A stretch of DNA of 64,000 nucleotides, from positions 124,001 to 188,000 of the forward strand of contig NZ_VEEP01000001.1 of assembly GCF_007678455.1 (NCBI RefSeq), read 5' to 3'. Below the pieces are notes generated by a model. The model was not told the DNA's origin. It searched no databases and worked only from the letters and a program-made list of their open reading frames with translations. Within the stretch, counting starts at the first letter, position 1; every line of letters starts with the position of its first letter. The stretch is from Cytobacillus oceanisediminis 2691 (lineage in GTDB: Bacteria > Bacillota > Bacilli > Bacillales > Cytobacillaceae). The position numbers and the translations under genes are program-made. This document shows positions 41,776-51,500 of this stretch, piece by piece.

Positions 41776-41808
41776 TGTAACTATCCTGTAACTCCCAATC
41801 TTTAAAAT
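41776..41808 (+). promoter_or_regulatory. SARP-type heptamer direct repeat and -10 of the CoA-ligase gene
   Basis: TGTAACT at 41776-41782 and 41787-41793 (perfect copies, 4-bp spacer ATCC, 11-bp period). Nine bases on comes TAAAAT at 41803-41808. The -35 position holds no consensus hexamer. It has the same sequence and geometry as the element at 33348-33380. Confidence 0.72.
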
Positions 41809-41842
41809 AAAACCCATCACGTCGAGAGAGGGAGAGATTGCG

Positions 41843-43354
41843 GTGAGGTGGGAGCTCGATTGGCTTGAATCAAGAGCGAGATTGACACCGGACGCTGCTG
41901 CGATCGCTGATGCCGGTACAGGTCAGGAATGGTCGTTCAGGGAAGTCAATGAACGAGCCAGGGCGATTGCGGCATGGATGCAGGGAATTGGTGTCAAAAA
42001 AGGCGACAGGATTGCAACGCTTGCGCCCAACGGGGTCAGTTACTTCGATTTATTATTCGCCTGTGGGAAGATTGGTGCTATTTTTGTGCCTTTGAACTGG
42101 AGGCTATCGGTGGATGAATTAGCCTTTATCATACAAGACAGTGAACCGGCGCTGCTGGCGTTCCATTCGAAATTCACAAAAGAAGTGACGATGGTCTGGG
42201 ATCAAGCAGGCCAGTGCATCCAAATCAATGGTTCACACTATCAGGATTTGATTACTAGTCCGAAGCAAATCCAGCCTGTCGATCTGGATGAAGAAGACCC
42301 GCTGGCGATGATTTATACAGGAGGGACGACCGGAAAGCCAAAAGGTGCTGTTCTGTCACATCGAGCGATCATCTGGAACAGCATTTCGACCATTGCGAGC
42401 TGGAACCTGACAGATGATGACAAGACGATCACCTATTTGCCTTTATTTCACACAGGCGGGCTGAATGCTCTGTCGATCCCCATCCTGATGGCAGGTGGGA
42501 CGGTCGTGCTGGGGGATGAATTTACTCCTGAAAAAGCGATTGAATATTTGATCAGGCATAAATGTACGATCGTATTGTTTGTGCCGACGATGCACCACAT
42601 GCTAGTAAAATCAAAAGAGTTCCAGCAAGCGGAATTCAGGGATATGAAATTGTTTTTATCTGGCGGGGCTCCGTGCCCGCTGGATATCTATGAAGCTTAT
42701 AAAAAGAAAGGCCTGGCCTTCAAAGAGGGATACGGCCTGACGGAGGCTGGCCCGAATAATTTTTTCATCGATCCTTCAGATGCGGATGTCAAAAGAGGTT
42801 CGGTCGGCAAACCGATGTTATTCACCTGCATCAAGGTCATCAGAGACGATGGAAGTGAAGCGCCAGCCGGTGAAATCGGCGAGTTGGCGATCAGGGGCAA
42901 GCATGCCTTCTCGTATTATTGGAAAAATGACAGCGCGACTCAAAATGCCTGGAAAGATGGATGGCTCCACACCGGCGACCTTGCCAGACAGGATGAAGAA
43001 GGGTTTTTCTATATCGTCGGCAGGAAAAAGGAGATGATCATCACAGGCGGAGAGAATGTTTATCCCCTGGAAATCGAGCACTGGCTAAGCTCACATCCTT
43101 CCATCCTGGAAGCCGCGGTAATCGGTGTGCACGATGAAAAATGGGGTGAAGCCGTGACGGCATTCATCGTCCTTGAAAGAGAAGCAGCGTTAAGCGGAGA
43201 TGGGGTAAAGGAATATTGCAGAAAAAAGCTGGCTGGCTATAAAGTGCCGAAACAGATCCACTTTATCACTCACATGCCAAAAACGCATGTCGGGAAAATT
43301 GACAAAAAGCTGTTAAAGGAAATGACTAGTAAAAATCAGAAGCCAGTCAGCTGA
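41843..43354 (+). CDS. AMP-dependent acyl-CoA ligase
   Basis: A 503-aa ANL-superfamily enzyme. The ATP motif is [17 protein letters not shown], then GYGLTEAGP, the hinge GDLARQDEEGFFYIVGRKKE and the C-terminal lysine MPKTHVGKIDKK. The substrate acid is not predictable; relatives are annotated as fatty-acyl-, benzoate- or o-succinylbenzoate-CoA ligases. GTG start at 41843 (GGGAGAG upstream). Its promoter carries the TGTAACT repeat, tying it to the Liv operon, so it probably activates the acid that the importer brings in or that the hydrolase releases. Confidence 0.88.
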   Translation: MRWELDWLESRARLTPDAAAIADAGTGQEWSFREVNERARAIAAWMQGIGVKKGDRIATLAPNGVSYFDLLFACGKIGAIFVPLNWRLSVDELAFIIQDSEPALLAFHSKFTKEVTMVWDQAGQCIQINGSHYQDLITSPKQIQPVDLDEEDPLAMIYTGGTTGKPKGAVLSHRAIIWNSISTIASWNLTDDDKTITYLPLFHTGGLNALSIPILMAGGTVVLGDEFTPEKAIEYLIRHKCTIVLFVPTMHHMLVKSKEFQQAEFRDMKLFLSGGAPCPLDIYEAYKKKGLAFKEGYGLTEAGPNNFFIDPSDADVKRGSVGKPMLFTCIKVIRDDGSEAPAGEIGELAIRGKHAFSYYWKNDSATQNAWKDGWLHTGDLARQDEEGFFYIVGRKKEMIITGGENVYPLEIEHWLSSHPSILEAAVIGVHDEKWGEAVTAFIVLEREAALSGDGVKEYCRKKLAGYKVPKQIHFITHMPKTHVGKIDKKLLKEMTSKNQKPVS

Positions 43355-43436
43355 AAAAGGAATTTAATTTTATTAAAAAAACCTTTTGAGTAAAGCAACA
43401 GAATCAACTAAACTTCCTGCCATGAAATCACCAATC

Positions 43437-43477
43437 AAAAGCATTTCAGCCAGCATTCGCTGACTGGAATGCTTTTT
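43437..43477. terminator. Bidirectional terminator between the CoA ligase and MFS genes
   Basis: AAAAGCATT-T-CAG (from 43437) pairs with CTG-G-AATGCTTTT, with T residues following on the plus strand and A residues preceding. It contains the stop codon of the leftward MFS gene. Confidence 0.75.
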
Positions 43478-44600
43478 CATTTACAAAAATACATAAAATG
43501 AAATTAAAAAGAAACAGAAGTGTCAATAACAGCATGACTCCGTGAAACGGTAATACAGCGGCGACTGGCGGAGCCAGGCTTGCACCGGTCAGCAGGATGA
43601 ATGAATAAAGTGAAAGTGCCTTCGCCCGCTGACTGCTGCCGAAGACCCCAATTAGTGTAATGACGGTGGGGATGACTAGTGAGATGGATGAAACAAAAAA
43701 TATGGAGAGAATGATCAGGGCGCTGGCTGTGTGCAGGAACAGCAGGGTGAACGCACTCGTGGAGCCGATTGCCAGCCCGAACATCAGCGTCCTCAGTGTG
43801 CCCCATCTGTCCATCAATGTCCCGGTGAATAGTGATAGGATGGCACCAATCAATCCGACCAGGCGGATCAGCAAAAGGTCAGAGGCAGGTCCGGCAAAGA
43901 AACGGCCAATCGCATCGTAGAAAGCGATGATCGCAAACAGGAGCGAAAAGGTGATGATATAACACTTCATCAACTGCTGCTCTTTTAATAATTGAAAAAA
44001 TATCATCCCCAGCGGTTTTCGTTCGAAGGGCTGTACCGGCGATTCTTTCAGCAGGAAAAAAGCAAAAGAAAACAGAATTAAATAAACGGCAGCAAAGAAA
44101 TAGAAGACGGCATTCCAGGAAAAAGTTTCAGCCAGGAAGGCACTGGCGACCTGGCCGAAGATGCCGGCAATCAAAAAGCCAGTGTTGATCAGGACCACAA
44201 GGATGGTTCTCTGCCGGGCAGTGAACAGATCATATGAATAGGCAAAGGCAACCGAAGCAAATGTAGCCAGAGTCAAACCTTGCAGAGAACGAGTGATCCA
44301 AAGGCTGAGGGACCCAGCAGAAAAACCGACACCACAGGTGGCAATAGCGGAGGCCAGCAAACCGAACACGAGGATCTTCCTCCGGCCTGTATAATCCGAT
44401 GCTGGTCCGAACGAGAGGAGACCGCAGGCATAAAGAAAAGTGAATAGCCCGCCTGCAAGAACAACATGAGATTCTGGTATCCTAAGGCTATCCGATACCA
44501 CCGAATAAACGGGAATCAATGTATAGATATTGCTGGCGACCATAATGGCGCTCAGCGTCAGTAGGATGGAAGCTTTTTGAAAAAAGCTTATCGATTTCAT
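43446..44600 (-). CDS. MFS transporter
   Basis: A 384-aa membrane protein with 12 predicted spans and the MFS inter-helix motif GPASDYTGRRKIL (about residue 65); the second half has the related SLFTGTLMDRWGTLR. It is probably a drug- or metabolite-proton antiporter of the DHA1 type, with unknown substrate. The ATG at 44600 is preferred, with AGGTGATG a few nt upstream; ATGs at 44606 and 44618 are alternatives without a spaced site. Confidence 0.85.
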   Translation of the reverse strand: MKSISFFQKASILLTLSAIMVASNIYTLIPVYSVVSDSLRIPESHVVLAGGLFTFLYACGLLSFGPASDYTGRRKILVFGLLASAIATCGVGFSAGSLSLWITRSLQGLTLATFASVAFAYSYDLFTARQRTILVVLINTGFLIAGIFGQVASAFLAETFSWNAVFYFFAAVYLILFSFAFFLLKESPVQPFERKPLGMIFFQLLKEQQLMKCYIITFSLLFAIIAFYDAIGRFFAGPASDLLLIRLVGLIGAILSLFTGTLMDRWGTLRTLMFGLAIGSTSAFTLLFLHTASALIILSIFFVSSISLVIPTVITLIGVFGSSQRAKALSLYSFILLTGASLAPPVAAVLPFHGVMLLLTLLFLFNFILCIFVNEKAFQSANAG

Positions 44601-44732
44601 TTTCATCACCTGCCACATACAATATATGCAGATTCCCCGTCCGATGATGGTTGTTCATTTGCACTCAAGAAGGTCATGCACTATGGGAAAAATTAACGGG
44701 CTCTTTGCTTCCAAATCGGCCTGTGAAAAAGG

Positions 44733-44799
44733 TATAATAGGATACATACAGAACAATTGTTTGGCAGACAAAAGGCGCAGGTGAGAGAAGCGCCTTTTT
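44733..44799 (+). other. Possible short transcript or attenuator upstream of addB
   Basis: TATAAT at 44733-44738 (no good -35) is followed 32 bp later by a terminator-like hairpin (AAAAGGCGC 44770-44778 / GCGCCTTTTT 44790-44799). GAACAATTGTTT at 44751-44762 resembles a LexA box with one arm mismatch. The arrangement would give an RNA of about 55 nt or a regulated leader. The remaining spacer, from 44601 to the addB start, shows nothing else clear. Confidence 0.35.
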
Positions 44800-44970
44800 C
44801 GACTTTAGCAGGTGGCTGATTTCATAGATTATTGCTTTTTTGAACATAGCACTTGGATCAACGATGGCTCCAATGTCCTTACAAATAAAAAACAGGCACA
44901 GTGCACGTCGTGAAAGGAAAAAAGTTAGGCCTGGAAGATTGTTATTTTACTAGAAGAAAGGGGAAGTCAG

Positions 44971-47900
44971 ATGTCTGTACGTTTAGTACTGGGGCGCTCG
45001 GGCAGCGGGAAAACCGAGCTGATCATGAAGGAAATGAAGGACAGGCTTGTTTCGGATCCTCAAGGAGATCCGATTGTCTATCTTGTGCCGGAACAAATGT
45101 CTTTCCTGTCAGAATACAGATTATCCACAGATCCTGACCTTGGTGGAATGATCAGGGCACAGGTATACAGCTTCCCGCGCCTGGCGTGGAGAGTGCTTCA
45201 GGAAACGGGAGGATACATACGCCAGCATTTGGACAGCGTCGGGATCAGTATGATGATCCGCAAAATCATTGAAGACAAAAAAGAGGACCTGAAAATCTTC
45301 CAAAAAGCTGCGGATAAAAATGGTTTTATCCAGCAGATGGAGCAAATGCTGATCGAGTTCAAACGCTATGCCATCAATCCGGAAGAACTTGCAGGGAAAA
45401 TGGCTGAAGGCTCCGGAGGTAACAAGGCATTACATGATAAGATCCACGACCTGGAGCTGGTGTATCGCCAGTTCGAAGATGAATTGTTTGGTAAATATAT
45501 AGATTCCGAGGATTATTTCAAGCTGCTTGCCGAAAAGATCCCGGCTTCTGACTATCTGAAAAATGCGGAAGTATACATTGATGGTTTTTATAGTTTCACG
45601 CCGCTTGAACTCATGATCATTGATCAGCTGATTGCCTCCTCCAAAAGAGTGACAATCGCACTCCCGGTTGACAGGGATTTCAAGCATGAACAGCCTGATG
45701 AACTTCATTTATTCAGGCTGACAGGAGAGACCTGCCAAACACTCTATGACATGATAAGGACAAAAGGCTATGAGCTAGAAGATAATGTCGTGCTGTCTGA
45801 ACAACGGCGCTGGCAGGATGAATCCCTGAAGCATCTTGAAAGGGAATTCGATTCAAGGCCGGCTGTACCGTATTCAGGCGAGGCGTCAATCCATATCGCA
45901 CAGGCAGCCAACAGACGTTCCGAGCTTGAAGGAGTTGCCAGAAAAATCATTGGCCTGGCACGGGATGATGGATACCGCTATCGCGATATCGCTGTCTTGA
46001 TGAGGGGAAGCGAATACCGTGAAGTACTGGAAACCATTTTTGAAGACTACGGACTTCCATTCTTTATCGACCAGAAACGGAATATGCTCCACCATCCATT
46101 GATCGAGCTTGTCCGTTCAAGCCTGGAGACGGTCCTGGGGAACTGGCGGTATGAGCCGATTTTCCGGGCTGTAAAGACAGACCTGCTGTTCCCTGAGGGT
46201 GCTGACCTGAACAGGGTGCGTGAACAGATGGATATCCTGGAGAACTATGTGCTTGCATATGGGATCCAGGGAGATAAATGGACGAGAAAAGACCGCTGGA
46301 AATATCGGAGAATTCGGGGGCTCGAGTATGACAGTGTGGCCCAGACGGATGCTGAGAAGAAGATTGAACAGGAACTGAATGACTTGAAGCAGTTAATTAC
46401 TTCACCGCTTCTGCGAATGGCCCGGCGCCTGAAACGTGCTGACACAGGCAGAAAGCTTTCTGAAGCGGTTTATCTCTTCCTGGAGGAGCTCGATATTCCC
46501 GCCAAGCTCGAAGCATGGAGAATATATGCGGAGCAGGAAGGAAGGCTGATTGACGCAAGGGAGCACGAGCAGGCCTGGAATGCCGTGATCAATCTCCTTG
46601 ACCAGTTCGTCGAAATGCTGGGTGACAGCAAGGTGGCACCGAAGCAATTCGTTTCCATCCTTGATGCTGGTTTTGAGTCACTGAGGTTTTCGCTGATTCC
46701 TCCGGCAATTGACCAGGTACTGGTTGCCGACATAGAAAAAACAAGGCTTGCCGATGTAAAGGTGGCTTTTGTGATTGGCGTGAACGAAGGCATTCTTCCT
46801 GCCAAGATGACCGAGGAAGGAATTTTTGCGGATGACGACCGCGAGCTTTTGCAATCAAAAGGCTTGAAGCTTGCCCCGGGCAGCCGAACTAAGCTGCTGG
46901 ATGAGAGTTTTACGGCTTATAAGGCTTTTGTGACGCCTTCGGAGCAGCTTTATATCAGTTATCCGATTGCCAATGAAGAGGGGAAAGCCCTGATGCCTTC
47001 TTCCTTCATCAAAAGGATTTCGGACTTGTTTCCAGGACATCAGACGCATTTCTTCCTGCCAGATCCTTCGGAATTGCCGGAAGCAGAGCAGCTTGAATAT
47101 GCTGCCGGTGAAAATATTGCCTTATCCTATCTGACATCCCAGCTTCAGCTGAAGAAGCGGAATTATCCTGTCTATGATTTTTGGTGGGATGTGTACGATT
47201 ATTATATGAAGAATCACCGCTGGGCAGATACAGCCCGGAAAGTTCTTTCCAGCCTGTTTTATGAAAACAGGACGAAACAGCTGTCTGAATCTGTCACGAA
47301 GGAATTGTATGGCGAGGAAATCCAGGCAAGTGTCTCCAGGATGGAACTATTCAACAGCTGTCCATTCTCGCATTATGTCCAGCATGGCTTGAAGCTGCGA
47401 GACCGGCAGATATTCCGGCTCGAGGCTCCGGATATCGGCGATCTTTTCCACGCGGCATTGAAGGAAATCGCTGAAACGGTGATGGAGCAAAACCTTAGCT
47501 GGGCCCAGCTTACAAGGGCACAGGCTGAAGAATTGGCAAGGGATGCTGTGCAAAAGCTTGCTCCAAAACTGCAGAATGAAATCCTGCTTAGCTCGAACAG
47601 GCATCATTATATCAGGCAAAAACTTCAGAACATCATCAGCCGCGCATCTCTCGTGTTGAGTGAGCATGCAAAAGTCAGCGGGTTCTCCCCAGTCGGCCTG
47701 GAACTCGGCTTCGGCCGGCAGGGTAAACTGCCTCCGCTGGGCTTTTCGCTGAAAAATGGCACAAAGATGGAGCTGATGGGCAGGATTGACCGTGTTGATA
47801 AAGCCGAGGATGACCATGGTGTATACCTGAGAGTGATTGATTACAAATCAAGCGTGAAGGATGTCAATCTGACAGAGGTGTATTACGGTGTAGCACTTCA

Positions 47901-48546
47901 GATGCTCACCTACCTGGATATCATTATCACCCATTCACCGCTTCTTGTCGGGAAGCAGGCTGACCCTGCAGGTGTACTCTATTTCCATGTGCACAACCCG
48001 ATTGTCAATGCTTCAAAAATGCTGACGCTTGATGAAATTGAAGAGGAAATCCTTAAACGTTTTAAAATGAACGGATTGCTGCTAAGCGATGAGAATGTCA
48101 TCCGGATGATGGACAAGGGGCTCGATACAGGCAGTTCACAGATCATCTCCGCGGGTTTTAAAAAAGATGGAAGCCTGCTGAAGAGCTCGAAGGTTGCCAG
48201 CCGTGAGGATTTTGACCATTTACGGCAATTTGTGCGCCATAAGTATGTGGAGACCGGCAACAGGATTGTCAGCGGAATTGTTGATGTTGCTCCATACAAA
48301 CTCAAGGACCGGGCACCATGTACATTCTGCTCGTTCAAGCCGGTATGCCAGTTTGACCAGGCGGTTGAATCGAATGACTTCAGGAAGCTTCCTGTCATTA
48401 AAAAGGAAGACCTGCTGCAGTCGCTGAGACAAGACGAAAACTTGAAGGCCGATGATGGGCTGGCAGTCGATTCTGCAAGACTTGAAGAAATCAAGAAGTT
48501 CGGCCTACTGTCAGCAATAGGAGAGGAGGAAGAGGACCTTGGCTAG
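44971..48546 (+). CDS. addB: AddB subunit of the AddAB helicase-nuclease
   Basis: A 1191-aa subunit of the RecBCD-like enzyme that resects double-strand DNA ends up to a Chi site for RecA. The N-terminal Walker A is GRSGSGKTEL. The C-terminal nuclease domain has GRIDRVDKAEDDHG and VIDYKSS. The four cysteines that hold the iron-sulfur staple are present at 797, 1117, 1120 and 1126 (NSCPF and PCTFCSFKPVC), each four residues before the positions I recall for B. subtilis AddB. The ATG at 44971 has AAAGGGGAAG. Its end overlaps addA by 8 nt. Confidence 0.96.
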   Translation: MSVRLVLGRSGSGKTELIMKEMKDRLVSDPQGDPIVYLVPEQMSFLSEYRLSTDPDLGGMIRAQVYSFPRLAWRVLQETGGYIRQHLDSVGISMMIRKIIEDKKEDLKIFQKAADKNGFIQQMEQMLIEFKRYAINPEELAGKMAEGSGGNKALHDKIHDLELVYRQFEDELFGKYIDSEDYFKLLAEKIPASDYLKNAEVYIDGFYSFTPLELMIIDQLIASSKRVTIALPVDRDFKHEQPDELHLFRLTGETCQTLYDMIRTKGYELEDNVVLSEQRRWQDESLKHLEREFDSRPAVPYSGEASIHIAQAANRRSELEGVARKIIGLARDDGYRYRDIAVLMRGSEYREVLETIFEDYGLPFFIDQKRNMLHHPLIELVRSSLETVLGNWRYEPIFRAVKTDLLFPEGADLNRVREQMDILENYVLAYGIQGDKWTRKDRWKYRRIRGLEYDSVAQTDAEKKIEQELNDLKQLITSPLLRMARRLKRADTGRKLSEAVYLFLEELDIPAKLEAWRIYAEQEGRLIDAREHEQAWNAVINLLDQFVEMLGDSKVAPKQFVSILDAGFESLRFSLIPPAIDQVLVADIEKTRLADVKVAFVIGVNEGILPAKMTEEGIFADDDRELLQSKGLKLAPGSRTKLLDESFTAYKAFVTPSEQLYISYPIANEEGKALMPSSFIKRISDLFPGHQTHFFLPDPSELPEAEQLEYAAGENIALSYLTSQLQLKKRNYPVYDFWWDVYDYYMKNHRWADTARKVLSSLFYENRTKQLSESVTKELYGEEIQASVSRMELFNSCPFSHYVQHGLKLRDRQIFRLEAPDIGDLFHAALKEIAETVMEQNLSWAQLTRAQAEELARDAVQKLAPKLQNEILLSSNRHHYIRQKLQNIISRASLVLSEHAKVSGFSPVGLELGFGRQGKLPPLGFSLKNGTKMELMGRIDRVDKAEDDHGVYLRVIDYKSSVKDVNLTEVYYGVALQMLTYLDIIITHSPLLVGKQADPAGVLYFHVHNPIVNASKMLTLDEIEEEILKRFKMNGLLLSDENVIRMMDKGLDTGSSQIISAGFKKDGSLLKSSKVASREDFDHLRQFVRHKYVETGNRIVSGIVDVAPYKLKDRAPCTFCSFKPVCQFDQAVESNDFRKLPVIKKEDLLQSLRQDENLKADDGLAVDSARLEEIKKFGLLSAIGEEEEDLG

Positions 48547-51500
48547 AATGAATATACCGCCAGTACCGGAAGGCGCGACATGGACGGAAGATCAGTGGAA
48601 GGCAATTATGGCCTCGGGGCAGGATATACTTGTCGCAGCGGCGGCCGGATCAGGTAAAACGGCTGTTCTTGTCGAGAGGATCATCAGGAAAATCACTTCG
48701 GAGAACTATCCTATTGACGTCGATGAGCTGCTCGTCGTAACGTTCACAAATGCTTCTGCGGCTGAAATGCGTCACAGGATTGGTGAAGCGCTTGAAAAAG
48801 CCATCAACAGCCACCCTGATTCAACACATCTGAAAAAGCAGCTGAGCCTGTTGAATCGAGCGTCCATTTCAACGCTCCATTCCTTTTGCCTTGAAGTCAT
48901 CAGGAAATATTATTATCTGATTGATGTTGACCCTGGCTTCAGAATCGCGGATGAAACCGAGGGACAGCTTTTGCGGGACGAAGTGATTGAAGATCTTTTT
49001 GAAGAAGAATACGGCAAAGCAGATAATCAGCCTTTTTTCAATCTGGTGGATGCGTTCACGAATGACCGCAGCGATGAAGGGTTGAAGGACATCATCACTG
49101 ACCTGTTTGATTTTGCCAGATCCAATCCTTCCCCTGATGCGTATCTTGATTCCATCGTATCCATGTACGAAGCAGCAGGCAGCATTGCGATCGAGCACTT
49201 GCCGTTTATGAAAGTACTTATCTCAGATATCGAGCTGCAGCTTCAGGGGGCAAAACAGCTTCTCGAAAAAGCGCTGGACATTTCCAGGATGCCGGGCGGA
49301 CCGGCACCACGGGCTGTCAATTTTACAGAAGATCTTCATGTGATCGACACATTGCTGGCTGCCAGTGAACAAACCTGGGGAGATTTGCATGAAGCGATAC
49401 AGCTTGCTGATTTTGGGAGGGCAAAGACATGTCGCGGCGATGATTACAATAAGGATCTAGTCGATAAAGCCGCCAAGCTCAGGGACCGTGCAAAGAAAAT
49501 TGTCCATGATTTAAGAAGTGAACTATTTTCCAGAAAACCAGAAAGCTTCCTGAAGGATATGCAGGAAATGAAACCGTTGATCGCCGTGCTGATTGACCTC
49601 GTGAAAGAATTTTCGCACAGGTTTGGAGAAGTGAAGCAGGAACGTGGTCTCGTGGATTTTTCAGACCTTGAGCATTACACACTTGAGATATTGACTGCAA
49701 AGACTGATGATGGAAATGTATCTCCTGTATCGCCTTCCGAAGCTGCACTGGCCTACCGCAATAAATTCAAGGAAGTGCTGGTTGATGAATACCAGGACAC
49801 GAATATGGTCCAGGAAGCCATCCTCCAGCTGGTAACGGCAGAAGGAGAGGCAGCCGGGAATCTGTTCATGGTTGGGGACGTAAAACAATCGATCTACAAA
49901 TTCCGTCTTGCTGAACCAAACCTTTTCCTCGGAAAGTACAACAGGTTCACGGCTGAGGGTGAAGGAACTGGCCTGAAAATTGATCTTGCGAAGAATTTCA
50001 GGAGCCGAAGCGAAGTACTGGACGGCACCAATTATTTATTCAAACAAATCATGGGCGTAAAAGTCGGTGAAATCCATTACGATGATAATGCTGAATTGAA
50101 AAAAGGGGCTCCCTATCCTGAGGATGATTCCTTCCCAGTCGAGCTCCTGTTGATTGATAAGGGAGAAGGTGCTTCAACAGACTATGATTCCCCAGAAGTG
50201 AATGAGTCAGCTGATACTGAATTCGATGCTGAAGACCTTGAACAGTCCCAGCTCGAAGCAAGGCTGATGGCCAAGCATATCAAGGATATGGTTGAAGAGC
50301 GCCGGGGTGTGTATAATCCCAAAACAAAAACATCCAAACCCGTCAATTATCGCGATATCGTCATCCTTCTTCGCTCAATGACTTGGGCTCCTCAAATCAT
50401 GGAGGAATTCAAGCAGCAGGGAATCCCGATTTACGCGAATTTGTCGACTGGCTATTTCCAGGCGACAGAGGTCGCGGTCATGCTTTCTTTGCTGAAAGTA
50501 ATCGACAACCCTTATCAGGATATCCCGCTTGCCGCTGTATTGAGGTCACCGATCGTCGGCCTGGACGAAGAAGAACTAGCCATCATCAGGATCAGCCAGA
50601 AAAGAGGTTCGTTCTATGAGGCGTTGACGGAATTCTGTCTCCACAAGCCGACAATAGAAAATGAAGCTCTTCATGAAAAGACGAGTCGTTTCTTTGAAGG
50701 CTTGAAAAAATGGAGAACGGCTGCAAGACAAGGATCTGTTTCTGATTTAATCTGGCAATTATACAGGGAGACGAGGTTCTTCGATTTTGCAGGCGGGATG
50801 CCAGGCGGAAAACAACGCCAGGCTAATCTCAGAGCGCTTTATGATCGCGCAAGACAATATGAAGCGACGAGCTTCCGCGGCTTGTTCCGCTTTTTGCGCT
50901 TCATTGAACGGATGAGGGAGCGTGGCGATGATCTTGGCGCGGCAAGGGCGCTGGGAGAACAGGAAGATGTCGTCAGGATCATGACGATCCACAGCAGCAA
51001 AGGGCTGGAATTCCCAGTAGTTTTCGTAGCGGGACTTGCCCGGAATTTCAATACGATGGACTTGAAAAAATTCTATATGCTTGATAAAGAATTTGGCTTT
51101 GCTGCTAAGTACATCAACCCTGAGAAGCGAATTTCGTTTCCATCTTTGCCGCAATTGGCGTTCAAACGCAAGCATAAGATGGAAATGCTTTCTGAAGAGA
51201 TGCGTGTCCTCTATGTTGCCTTGACACGGGCAAAAGAAAAGCTCTACCTGATCGGTTCTGTGAAGGATGCAGATAAAACGATCAGCAAGTGGCAGGACGA
51301 AGCAAGCCATCCGGAATGGCTCCTTGATGAATATTTAAGGGCATCGGCATCAGGCTATATTGACTGGATAGGGCCAGCTGTTATCCGTCATAAGGATTGT
51401 GAGTCGATCAGGGGAAGCCAGGCAATCCTGCATCCTGCACTCGACGAAGAGATTAACTGTCATCCATCCCGCTGGAAAATCGCAACGATTAACGCAGAGG

